From contig JAEYXH010000015.1 in the NCBI GenBank assembly GCA_023428545.1, positions 1-64,000 of the forward strand: a stretch of DNA of 64,000 nt. Direction: 5' to 3'. Positions 1-7,064 of the stretch are shown here, in pieces. Both the position numbers and the translations under genes were made by a program. Numbering within the stretch: the stretch's first letter is position 1; every line of letters begins with the position of its first letter. The notes under the pieces are model-generated. The model worked only from the letters and a program-made list of their open reading frames with translations, made no database searches and was not told the origin of the DNA. The DNA is from Bacteroidota bacterium (GTDB taxonomy: Bacteria; Bacteroidota; Bacteroidia; Bacteroidales; Prolixibacteraceae).

Positions 1-112
1 TGATCCGGGCATTGATATAACCCTTTGAATTACAGTACTCTTTGAATTTCTCAGTTTGCCTGAGTACATCCTGATTCGTGGTTGATACCCTGATATAGCC
101 TACAGCTTTCAT
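1..112 (-). CDS. serine site-specific recombinase (resolvase family), N-terminal fragment cut by the window edge
   Basis: Reading leftward from an ATG at 112, the open frame begins MKAVGYIRVSTTNQDVLRQT and stays open for 37 codons to the left edge. The short strand followed by YIRVST, with its serine at residue 10, is the N-terminal active-site signature of resolvase/invertase recombinases, where that serine attacks DNA. Gln and Arg residues spaced as here follow the serine in that family. Only the start of the catalytic domain is visible, so a small resolvase, an invertase and a large serine integrase cannot be told apart. It lies 41 bp downstream of the kefC-like gene on the same strand and has no visible relation to it. 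It may mark the edge of a mobile element lying to the left. Confidence 0.75.
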   Translation of the reverse strand, partial: MKAVGYIRVSTTNQDVLRQTEKFKEYCNSKGYINARI

Positions 113-153
113 ATATTTGTCTTTTAATAGTTTAGACAAATATACAAAAAGGG

Positions 154-1818
154 TTATATGGACAACAAATTTTCTAATATTTTTGCCCCCAGTTCTACCG
201 CTGAGTTAAAAGTTTCCCTTTGTATCATGGTTAATTCCAGCTTGTGAAATTCAAAGGCATGGAACGTATCTCTTGCCCTGGCGGCAATTTTTAGATGCGG
301 ATAGTTCTTTTTTAAGTAAGCGGCAATTTTTAAGGCTTCATCATATTCGGCCATTGTTAAAACCAGCAATTTAGCTTCAGCTACACCGGCAGCCTCCAGC
401 ATTTCTGGTCGGGTTACGTCGCCATAATAGAGTTTAAAACCATATTTTCTCAATATTTCCACGTTCAATGGATTACTGTCGAGAATGGTTACCTGATGTC
501 CGTTTGCCATCAACAATCGACCGACTACAAGGCCGAATCTCCCAAATCCTGCAATAATAATCTTGTTTCGTATTTCCGGAAGTTCGTCAGGAACTTGTTT
601 GTTCCTTCTGCGAATATACCTTGGCCTGATAACCTTTTCGTTTAGCATTAGCAGGAAAGGAGTAATTGCCATACTAAAAATGATAATAATAATGAGCATG
701 GCTGAAGTCTGGACGTCAAAAATTCTTATCTGATTTGAAAATGAAATAAGGATAAAACCAAATTCACTTCCCTGTGCAAGTGCAAGTGCAAAAAGCATTT
801 CCCGGCCATGTTTTAATCCCCATAGTTTGCCTGTTATCCATAAAACACCAAATTTCAGTGCAATCAGAAGGAAAACAAAACCTGCAATCTTAAAAGGATA
901 TTGGACTAACAGTGAAAAATTGATGCTCGCACCGACTGAAATAAAAAAGAGTCCCAGAAGTAATCCTTTAAAAGGTTCGATGGTAGTTTCAAGTTCATGT
1001 CGATATTCGTTATCTGCAAGAACCACACCTGCGATAAAGGTGCCTAAAGCTGGAGATAGCCCAATAGCTGACGTTCCTAAGGCTGCACCGATCACCAACA
1101 ATAGAGATGAGGCAGTAAACACCTCTCTCATCCCGGTTTCGGCCACTAACCGGAATATGTGTCGGGCGGCAATGCGTCCAAAATAGATTACCGCGGCACC
1201 AACGAAAACTATCAGAAGGATTTGAATAATTTCAGGATAGGAACTAAAAATGGTTTCATGAACTTCAGCATTAAATGCCGATTCGGAATTTCCACCTAAC
1301 ACTGCCATCAACGGAAGCAAGGCGAGGATTGGAATCACCGCGATGTCTTGAAATAGCAACACGGCAAATGAAGATCGTCCGCCTGAGTTATTTAAAAGTC
1401 CTTTCTCATCAAGGGTTTGAAGTACAATAGCAGTTGATGAGAGTGCCATTATCAAGCCTATGGAGAGTGATTGGTTAATCTGATAGCCAGCCAGATAAGC
1501 TACTGTTCCAATCACCAGGAAGGACAGGATCATCTGAGTGCCACCCATTCCAAAAATTGTTCTTCTCATTTTCCAAAGAACCATGGGTTGCATTTCAAGT
1601 CCAATCAGAAAAAGCATTAATACAACCCCAAATTCGGCAAAATGCATGACTTTCTCTGTATCTTGTCCAACCCATCCCAAAACGAATGGGCCGATCAGGA
1701 CACCAGCAACCAGGTACCCAAGGACCGACCCCAGCCCCAGTTTTCGCGCCAGAGGCACCGCTATAACAGCAGCAAGCAGGTATATCAGGGCGATTAAAAA
1801 GAAATCCTGTCCGTACAT
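154..1818 (-). CDS. monovalent cation:proton antiporter with RCK/TrkA-N domain (KefB/KefC, CPA2 family)
   Basis: A 554-residue inner-membrane protein of the CPA2 class. Residues 1 to about 395 are almost entirely hydrophobic helices. From about residue 418 follows a cytosolic Rossmann (TrkA-N/KTN) domain with GFGRFG at 424-429 and an acidic residue (D447) at the end of the second strand, the usual nucleotide-binding pattern. The family exchanges K+ or Na+ for H+, and Kef members are gated by glutathione adducts or nucleotides. The gene starts 6 bp after the stop of an upstream flavodoxin-fold gene that resembles the KefF/KefG ancillary subunit, so the two are very likely one operon and one complex. 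The length is a little under E. coli KefC. The transported ion and ligand cannot be read from sequence. Confidence 0.9.
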   Translation of the reverse strand: MYGQDFFLIALIYLLAAVIAVPLARKLGLGSVLGYLVAGVLIGPFVLGWVGQDTEKVMHFAEFGVVLMLFLIGLEMQPMVLWKMRRTIFGMGGTQMILSFLVIGTVAYLAGYQINQSLSIGLIMALSSTAIVLQTLDEKGLLNNSGGRSSFAVLLFQDIAVIPILALLPLMAVLGGNSESAFNAEVHETIFSSYPEIIQILLIVFVGAAVIYFGRIAARHIFRLVAETGMREVFTASSLLLVIGAALGTSAIGLSPALGTFIAGVVLADNEYRHELETTIEPFKGLLLGLFFISVGASINFSLLVQYPFKIAGFVFLLIALKFGVLWITGKLWGLKHGREMLFALALAQGSEFGFILISFSNQIRIFDVQTSAMLIIIIIFSMAITPFLLMLNEKVIRPRYIRRRNKQVPDELPEIRNKIIIAGFGRFGLVVGRLLMANGHQVTILDSNPLNVEILRKYGFKLYYGDVTRPEMLEAAGVAEAKLLVLTMAEYDEALKIAAYLKKNYPHLKIAARARDTFHAFEFHKLELTMIQRETFNSAVELGAKILENLLSI

Positions 1819-1824
1819 TGCTTC

Positions 1825-2409
1825 TTAGGTTAAATCATTTAAATAGGAGGTTGTGAAAAGCTGTTTTGCGTTGAACTTCTCGTCACGCAAAGAAATGATC
1901 GCTTTTTTGTATTTCTGTGCATAAAAATCAACTCCTCTTTTGTTCAGCATATGTGCTCCATGAATGACAAATGGAGCAAGGTATTGCATTCCGCAAAGGT
2001 TAGCTGTTTGCAAAAAAGGTACTAAGAACTGATGTATTGTGAAATGGTTTTTCCCTTTCTCGCTGTATACCTCGGCACTTCCACCTGTTGTGATGGCATT
2101 CAGGACTTTTTTGCCATGAAGGCGTGTTCCACGCCTGCCATAGGCAAAATCATGTTCCAGCACCAGGTCCATCCATTCTTTCAGGATTGCGGGACAACTA
2201 TACCAATACAGAGGATGATGCCACACTATAATATCGTGTTCTTGAAGTAATTCCTGCTCTCTTTTAACATTGATAAAAAAGTCAGGGTAATTTTCATACA
2301 AATCATTTATATAAACATTTTCCAGATCACTGACTGCCAAAATAAGCTCCCTGTTAACCCTTGATTTGTGAATGGCCGGATGTGCAAGTATGATCAGGAT
2401 CTTCTCCAT
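1825..2409 (-). CDS. NAD(P)H oxidoreductase, flavodoxin fold, KefF/KefG-like ancillary subunit
   Basis: A 194-residue protein with the flavodoxin_2 fold. It begins KILIILAHP, followed by an SRVNREL helix (phosphate-binding loop region), and has the family block WHHPLYWYSCPAILKEWMD near residues 65-83 and the glycine-rich ITTGGS near 111-116. Members are FMN-dependent quinone or NAD(P)H reductases, and KefF/KefG also bind and activate Kef antiporters. The position immediately upstream of a kefC-type gene, with a 6-bp gap, supports the ancillary-subunit role. A free-standing quinone reductase such as MdaB is the alternative. The start is the ATG at 2409. Confidence 0.88.
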   Translation of the reverse strand: MEKILIILAHPAIHKSRVNRELILAVSDLENVYINDLYENYPDFFINVKREQELLQEHDIIVWHHPLYWYSCPAILKEWMDLVLEHDFAYGRRGTRLHGKKVLNAITTGGSAEVYSEKGKNHFTIHQFLVPFLQTANLCGMQYLAPFVIHGAHMLNKRGVDFYAQKYKKAIISLRDEKFNAKQLFTTSYLNDLT

Positions 2410-2579
2410 TTTTCAATGATGTAATTGATTCGAAATAATAACGCAAATGTTTTTGATGTTTTGCAGGGTTTAATATCCCGGGATGATGGAACAGGAAAAG
2501 CTAAATGTAGAACTCAATCACAAAATCATATAGTTCTTAGGGTAAAAATAGGTATTTTTCTGTCGAAATTTTCTCTGTT

Positions 2580-2611
2580 TTTGATTTTTGAAGATACAGA
2601 AAATATGTTTG
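2580..2611 (+). promoter_or_regulatory. Bacteroidota-type promoter of the glycosylasparaginase gene
   Basis: TTTG at 2580-2583, a 20-bp spacer, then TATGTTTG at 2604-2611. This fits the Bacteroidota consensus of a -33 TTTG and a -7 TAnnTTTG. It would start transcription about 20 bp before the ATG at 2637. The call is by pattern only. Confidence 0.5.
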
Positions 2612-2636
2612 AGCTTATAATTGAAAATTGTAAAAT

Positions 2637-3629
2637 ATGAGTAATCGTCGGGATTTTCTTGGCAGATTTGGAACTGGCTTGGCTGGATTGTTCATTGCAG
2701 GCAATGCTAACGGAATTATAAAGGAAGGGAGTCATGGAGACATTCCTGTAGTCATTTCTACGTGGAACCATGGTGCTAAGGCAAACGCCGCAGCGTGGGA
2801 GATACTTCAAAGTGGAGGCTATGCCCTTGATGCAGTTGAGGCAGCTGCCAGGATTACTGAAGCTGATCCTGAGGTCATCACAGTAGGATATGGTGGTTTG
2901 CCTGATGCCAAGGGTAAAGTTACTTTAGATGCCTGCATAATGGATGAAAAAGGTAATGCGGGATCAGTGGCTTTTCTGGAACATATTAAACATCCGATTT
3001 CGGTTGCCCGTCTTGTTATGGAGAAAACGCCACATGTAATGCTTACCGGAAAGGGAGCCTTGGAATTTGCCCTTGACAATGGATTCAAAAAGGAGAAATT
3101 GATCACCCCATTGGCAAAAGCATCGTGGAAAAAATGGAGAAAGGAGGACCGGATCTTTAAGCCGGTTATCAATATTGAAAATGAAATTTTGCCAAATCAT
3201 GATACCATTGGGATACTTGCCTTAGATGCAAATGGTCGGATTTGTGGCGCATGTACAACCAGCGGTATGGCATATAAATTACATGGTAGGGTAGGTGATT
3301 CGCCAATTATTGGGGCGGGCTTATATGTTGACGGTGAAATAGGCGGTGCTGTTGCTACAGGATCAGGGGAGCTTGTCATGAAGACCCTTGGTTCATTTCT
3401 TGTTGTGGAATTGATGCGTAATGGAATGTCTCCCAATGAGGCATGCAGGGAGGCAGTTGATCGTATTGCAGCCAAAATTGAAGGATTTGACCAGCATCAG
3501 ATTGGCTATTTGGCACTTGATAAATTGGGAAACGTTGGTAGTTTTTCCATGCAGACAGGATTTGAATATGCGATCAGGAATAATAAAACCTCGGAACTTG
3601 TTAAGGTAAAATCTCTATTGGGTAAGTAA
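2637..3629 (+). CDS. N4-(beta-N-acetylglucosaminyl)-L-asparaginase, Tat-exported
   Basis: A 330-residue Ntn-hydrolase of the glycosylasparaginase/isoaspartyl peptidase family. These enzymes are made as a precursor that cleaves itself before a threonine, and the new N-terminal threonine becomes the nucleophile that splits the GlcNAc-Asn bond of N-glycans. The NHDT motif places that threonine at residue 190, giving an alpha chain of about 160 mature residues and a beta chain of 141. Downstream sit the substrate-loop sequence GRVGDSP and GSGE, as expected. The N-terminus SNRRDFLGRFG followed by a hydrophobic stretch is a twin-arginine signal, so the enzyme should act in the periplasm. Spacing and promoter indicate a single-gene unit. 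Isoaspartyl peptidase activity is the main alternative. Confidence 0.9.
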   Translation: MSNRRDFLGRFGTGLAGLFIAGNANGIIKEGSHGDIPVVISTWNHGAKANAAAWEILQSGGYALDAVEAAARITEADPEVITVGYGGLPDAKGKVTLDACIMDEKGNAGSVAFLEHIKHPISVARLVMEKTPHVMLTGKGALEFALDNGFKKEKLITPLAKASWKKWRKEDRIFKPVINIENEILPNHDTIGILALDANGRICGACTTSGMAYKLHGRVGDSPIIGAGLYVDGEIGGAVATGSGELVMKTLGSFLVVELMRNGMSPNEACREAVDRIAAKIEGFDQHQIGYLALDKLGNVGSFSMQTGFEYAIRNNKTSELVKVKSLLGK

Positions 3630-3786
3630 GTATTGGGAGCCTCAACAGTATTTTTGATTCATTCTCCAGGAATAGATATTTACATTGAATCTTCCCCATA
3701 TATGGTATCCCTTTTGGACAAGTTATGTGTTTCTACATATATTAAATATATCTTCTGCAAATATTCCGTATTGATCAACGGACAAG

Positions 3787-3824
3787 ATACGCAGAAGATA
3801 CGCACCAGATACGTTCAATATACG
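3787..3824. repeat. four ATACG repeats phased at exactly 11 bp
   Basis: ATACG occurs at 3787-3791, 3798-3802, 3809-3813 and 3820-3824. The first three lie inside GATACG, and the first two inside AAGATACGCA. The period is 11 bp, about one helical turn. The array lies in the 270-bp gap between the glycosylasparaginase stop and the convergent RRM gene, just before their shared terminator. No function is known. Confidence 0.6.
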
Positions 3825-3863
3825 ACTCGGTCACTAATGTAGGGTGGGCATATTTACGATAAC

Positions 3864-3899
3864 AAAAAAGGCTGCCTTGGTTTGAGACAGCCTTTTTTC
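3864..3899. terminator. bidirectional rho-independent terminator
   Basis: AAAAAAGGCTG (3864-3874) pairs with CAGCCTTTTTT (3888-3898) around a 13-nt loop, giving a T-run on either strand. It serves the asparaginase transcript on the plus strand and the RRM gene, whose stop codon directly adjoins it, on the minus strand. Confidence 0.85.
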
Positions 3900-4232
3900 T
3901 TAATATCTGCGATTTCCGTAATTTCCTCTGCCGGATTGATCAGTACCCCTCCTCTGAAATGTTTTTCGTTGTGTTCGGGGCACATTGTCTTCCCTGGGCA
4001 TTGCTTCCTTTACTACAATTTGTTTTCCATTAACTTCACTTTCATTAAGCGCTTCAATAGCTGCAAGGGCTTCGTTGTCATTTTTCATTTCAACAAATCC
4101 ATAACCTTTTGAATTTCCGGTTTCTTTGTCAAAAATAACTTTGGCAGAAACAATTTCTCCGTACACTCCAAAGAGTGCTTCCAAATCCTGACCCGTAGTA
4201 GTCGGACTTAGTTTTGCAACAAATACATTCAT
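3900..4232 (-). CDS. RNA-binding protein with one RRM domain and an RG-rich tail
   Basis: A 110-residue protein, starting at the ATG at 4232 (an in-frame TTG two codons upstream is less likely). The single RRM has RNP2 VFVAKL at residues 3-8 and RNP1 KGYGFVEM at 42-49, with aromatic residues at the RNA-stacking positions. The last 25 residues are basic and Gly/Arg/Asn-rich (QRRGTDQSGRGNYGNRRY), a type of tail that usually adds nonspecific RNA contacts. Small RRM proteins of this type are common in Bacteroidota and cyanobacteria and act as RNA chaperones or post-transcriptional regulators. The gene stands alone and ends in a strong terminator. Its roughly 250-bp upstream region is AT-rich and holds a 6-bp hairpin at 4371-4388. 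Confidence 0.92.
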   Translation of the reverse strand: MNVFVAKLSPTTTGQDLEALFGVYGEIVSAKVIFDKETGNSKGYGFVEMKNDNEALAAIEALNESEVNGKQIVVKEAMPREDNVPRTQRKTFQRRGTDQSGRGNYGNRRY

Positions 4233-4478
4233 AAGCAATAAGACATTAAAAATTAATTAACCCCCATTGAGTTTAGTCATGGTACGTTATTGTAAATAAA
4301 CTAACAATTTATGAAAAAAATTATGACTTGACATTTTTTTTGTGTTTATCTGTTAGGTTTTATAAGTGCAAAGGAACTTAGCTTCCTTAATGAAGACAAA
4401 TGTTTTGTCGGTTATTTGGAAAAGGAGTAATCAGGCTCCGATGAGTAATTTGACACTTAATTTGGTATATCGGTCCGC

Positions 4479-4513
4479 AAAAAAAAAGTCCTTCCAAAAC
4501 GGAAGGACTTTTG
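4479..4513 (-). terminator. rho-independent terminator of the OmpA-family gene
   Basis: AAGTCCTTCC (4486-4495) pairs with GGAAGGACTT (4501-4510) around a 5-nt loop. On the minus strand the stem is followed by a run of about nine T. It lies 19 bp past the stop at 4532. Confidence 0.88.
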
Positions 4514-4531
4514 AATATTAAAAAGGATCGA

Positions 4532-5869
4532 TTATTTCTGAACTTTTACATCAAATTCTGCCCTACGGTTAAGCTTCCTGTTATTAGTGGAAGTGTTTGG
4601 CTGTGCTGGTTGGGTTTCTCCATAACCTTTAGCTCCAACATAAGCATTGTTGATGCCCTTGGATGTCAGATATTTTACAACTTCCTGAGCGCGTTTTTCA
4701 GAAAGTGATTGGTTGTAATTATCTGATCCAATGTTACAGGTATGACCATTCACAACAACTTCATATTTTTTTGAAGTGTTCAGTGTAGAAACCAATTTGT
4801 CAAGTTCGGCTTGACCTTCAGCCTTCAGGACATATTTGTCGAAGTCGAAGTATACAGGGCCCATGTCAATTTCTATAAGACCGGCTGGACAACCTTTGTT
4901 TTCTTTTGGACCTGCTTCATTAGGACAATCATCTTCACAGTCGATTACACCGTCACCATCAGAATCAAGTGGGCAACCTTTAGCATCGACCGGGCAACCA
5001 GCAGGTGTATTAGGACATTCGTCTTTGTTATCAGGCACGCCGTCACCGTCAGAATCGGGGCAACCATTGAATTTGGCGAGACCTGGAACATCGGGGCAAT
5101 CATCCTTGTGATCAGGAATTCCATCACCGTCTTTATCCGGGCAACCTTTCAGTTCCTTGAGACCAGGAGTGTCAGGGCATTCGTCAAGGTAATCCGGTAC
5201 GCCGTCACCATCTCTGTCGAGCGGACAGCCATCGGCATCAACTGCTACTCCGGCTGGAGTGTCAGGGCATTTGTCTTTCCTGTCCGGAACACCATCGCCA
5301 TCGCTGTCTTTTCCTTTACCAAAGGCAAATTCCAGACCAACTGTGGCTTTGAGAAAATCATCCCTGTCGCGGCTCAGATTTTCAGGTTCGATACCATGAA
5401 TATAACCTCCTTCAAGAAAAAGTGAAGTCATGTCTGATACAGGGAATTTGAATCCAAGACCACCATTATAGGTAGCGGCGTTGGCTGTACCATGGTCACT
5501 GAGGAGACCTGCACCTGCAAACAGATAAGGTTGCACCTTGCTGTCAGCAGCAAGAATTTTGTCATTGAAGAATTTGTATCTCAGGTTCAGAGCAACCAAC
5601 CCAACATCGAGTTTGCTGACCTCAGTTGTGCTACTCCAAAGTCCTAAATTACCTTTGAGGTAAGCATCAAATGAAGGGCTAAGATACCTGCTCAGGTAAA
5701 GCTCTGGTGTGAACCCGACCCCATCTTCAGGGGCAGTGGTTGTTGCACCGATTACGTTGGTGAAGTAGGCTCCACCTCCAATCCCTATTGCCCATTTGTT
5801 GTCGGCATTCTGTGCAAACACACCTAATGCCAGAAGAAAGGCAAGAGTAAAAAGTGTAGTTCTTTTCAT
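4532..5869 (-). CDS. OmpA-family outer-membrane protein with thrombospondin type 3 repeats
   Basis: A 445-residue outer-membrane protein. Residues 1-19 are a signal peptide ending AFA-like (VFAQN). Residues 20 to about 185 form a predicted beta-barrel domain. Residues about 188-325 hold five or six calcium-binding repeats of the DSDGDGVPD...CP type, each with its conserved Cys-Pro. Residues about 330-445 are an OmpA C-terminal domain with the peptidoglycan-binding pattern GHTCNIGSDNYN and LSEKRAQEV. The protein should tie the outer membrane to the cell wall. It is a single-gene unit with its own -7 element and terminator. The repeats make the DNA internally repetitive between about 4920 and 5310. 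Function beyond a structural or porin role is not evident. Confidence 0.93.
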   Translation of the reverse strand: MKRTTLFTLAFLLALGVFAQNADNKWAIGIGGGAYFTNVIGATTTAPEDGVGFTPELYLSRYLSPSFDAYLKGNLGLWSSTTEVSKLDVGLVALNLRYKFFNDKILAADSKVQPYLFAGAGLLSDHGTANAATYNGGLGFKFPVSDMTSLFLEGGYIHGIEPENLSRDRDDFLKATVGLEFAFGKGKDSDGDGVPDRKDKCPDTPAGVAVDADGCPLDRDGDGVPDYLDECPDTPGLKELKGCPDKDGDGIPDHKDDCPDVPGLAKFNGCPDSDGDGVPDNKDECPNTPAGCPVDAKGCPLDSDGDGVIDCEDDCPNEAGPKENKGCPAGLIEIDMGPVYFDFDKYVLKAEGQAELDKLVSTLNTSKKYEVVVNGHTCNIGSDNYNQSLSEKRAQEVVKYLTSKGINNAYVGAKGYGETQPAQPNTSTNNRKLNRRAEFDVKVQK

Positions 5870-5903
5870 ATCTAAGAATTTAAAGTTGAATTGTGATTTC
5901 TTT

Positions 5904-5911
5904 CAAAAATA
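5904..5911 (-). promoter_or_regulatory. -7 element (TATTTTTG) upstream of the OmpA-family gene
   Basis: Read on the minus strand, TATTTTTG matches TAnnTTTG and lies 35 bp ahead of the ATG. I see no clear -33 TTTG at the expected distance. Confidence 0.35.
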
Positions 5912-6006
5912 AAAGTTTTAATTAAATAAACAGTATTGCGTGCATTTTGGTTTGAATATAATATATTTACTTAAAACTAAATACAAAAGTAACTAAAATT
6001 TTCCTT

Positions 6007-6543
6007 GTGTATACTGTAATTGATATTGAAACGACTGGAAATTTTAACAAATATGGAAAAATAACGGAAATTGCCATCGTTTCATTTAATGGATCGGATA
6101 TAACTGATGTTTATCAGACTCTTATAAATCCTGAGATCTACATTCCCGCATCGATTCAAAGGTTAACCGGGATCGATAATCAAATGGTAGCTGATGCTCC
6201 CAAATTTTTTATGGTAGCGCGAAAAATCGTGGAGCTGACAGCCGGTAAAATCTTCGTCGCCCACAATGTGAGTTTTGATTACAGGTTTATTCAGGAAGAA
6301 TTTAGCAATTTGGGATATGAATTTGTCAGGAAAAAACTCTGTACAGTGCAACTTTCAAGGAAGTTGCTGCCGGGGCACAGGTCTTATTCACTGGGGAATC
6401 TTTGTCAGGACCTGAATATAAAAATTGAAGCCAGACACCGCGCTGCTGGCGATGCACTGGCTACAACAGAACTTTTTAAAATATTGTTGTCCAGATACAA
6501 TCAAAACAAGCCTTTTTTAGGACAAAAAAATGCCTTATTCTGA
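6007..6543 (+). CDS. DnaQ-like 3'-5' exonuclease (DEDDh family)
   Basis: A 178-residue single-domain exonuclease related to the DNA polymerase III epsilon subunit. The three motifs are complete: Exo I VIDIETTG with D6 and E8, Exo II AHNVSFDYRF with D91, and Exo III HRAAGDA with H144 and D149. The catalytic set is therefore DEDDh and should bind two metal ions. The start must be the GTG at 6007, because Exo I begins at residue 4 and no in-frame ATG lies upstream. Short forms like this may serve in proofreading, repair or RNA trimming. In many Bacteroidota a similar domain is fused to a UvrC-like nuclease domain, which is absent here. The 3' end overlaps the convergent DUF5606 gene by 9 bp. Confidence 0.9.
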   Translation: MYTVIDIETTGNFNKYGKITEIAIVSFNGSDITDVYQTLINPEIYIPASIQRLTGIDNQMVADAPKFFMVARKIVELTAGKIFVAHNVSFDYRFIQEEFSNLGYEFVRKKLCTVQLSRKLLPGHRSYSLGNLCQDLNIKIEARHRAAGDALATTELFKILLSRYNQNKPFLGQKNALF

Positions 6544-6969
6544 TACTGAACCGTCTTTTTCTTCTGCAGTTTCTTCTTTCGGTTCTTCAGTGAAATCAAG
6601 CAGTGAATTTTCATGAAGGATATTGTACCATGTAAAGACTTTTTTAAGATCAGAAATATAGACCCGTTCTTCATCGTAACTTGGAAGCACATTCCTGAAA
6701 TATTTCTTTAAATCCTGTGGTGTGGATTTGGGGTCCAATGTTTTTCCTCCATTTTCGAGGTCATGGATGTTTTTGAGAACTTCTTTTAAAGGGACATCAT
6801 TTTCAATGGTATAGATGGCAATGTCTTCAAGTGAACTGATCTTTGCTGAAGTACTTACCGGAATTTTTTTCCCGGTGTTCAATGATTCCACAATAATTCT
6901 ATTCCTGGCTTCAGCGACCAGTCGGTATAATCCGGGTTGTCCGGCAATGGATAATATTCCTTTCAACAT
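6535..6969 (-). CDS. DUF5606 family protein, conserved in Bacteroidota
   Basis: A 144-residue soluble protein that I recognise as the DUF5606 family from its N-terminus LKGILSIAGQPGLYRLVAE, the following IVESL block, and the central RVYISDLKKVFTWYNIL. The family is nearly confined to Bacteroidota and its function is unknown. The first part resembles a small beta-barrel like those in nucleic-acid or ligand binders, and the last 20 residues are acidic and probably disordered. There is no signal peptide, so it is cytoplasmic. It overlaps the 3' end of the exonuclease gene by 9 bp and appears to be monocistronic. Confidence 0.88.
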   Translation of the reverse strand: MLKGILSIAGQPGLYRLVAEARNRIIVESLNTGKKIPVSTSAKISSLEDIAIYTIENDVPLKEVLKNIHDLENGGKTLDPKSTPQDLKKYFRNVLPSYDEERVYISDLKKVFTWYNILHENSLLDFTEEPKEETAEEKDGSVSE

Positions 6970-7064
6970 AGGTATTTATTTTTCTGCGAATATACACTAT
7001 TCAGCTTTTTGATTGAACAGAATGAATACTTTTTAGCCACTGGAAGGTTGATTTGGTTTTATAT

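Noticed and set aside
3633..3842. 69-codon plus-strand frame after the glycosylasparaginase gene
   Set aside because: It runs through the phased ATACG repeats, lacks an ATG (it starts with TTG), and shows no family pattern.
4920..5310. Repetitive DNA that at first looks like a tandem array or CRISPR-like region
   Set aside because: The repeats are in frame within the OmpA-family gene and encode the DxDxDG calcium-binding units; there are no constant-length spacers.
4811..5425. 204-codon plus-strand frame opposite the OmpA-family gene
   Set aside because: It is the antisense shadow of the calcium-binding repeats, whose regular codons keep other frames open.
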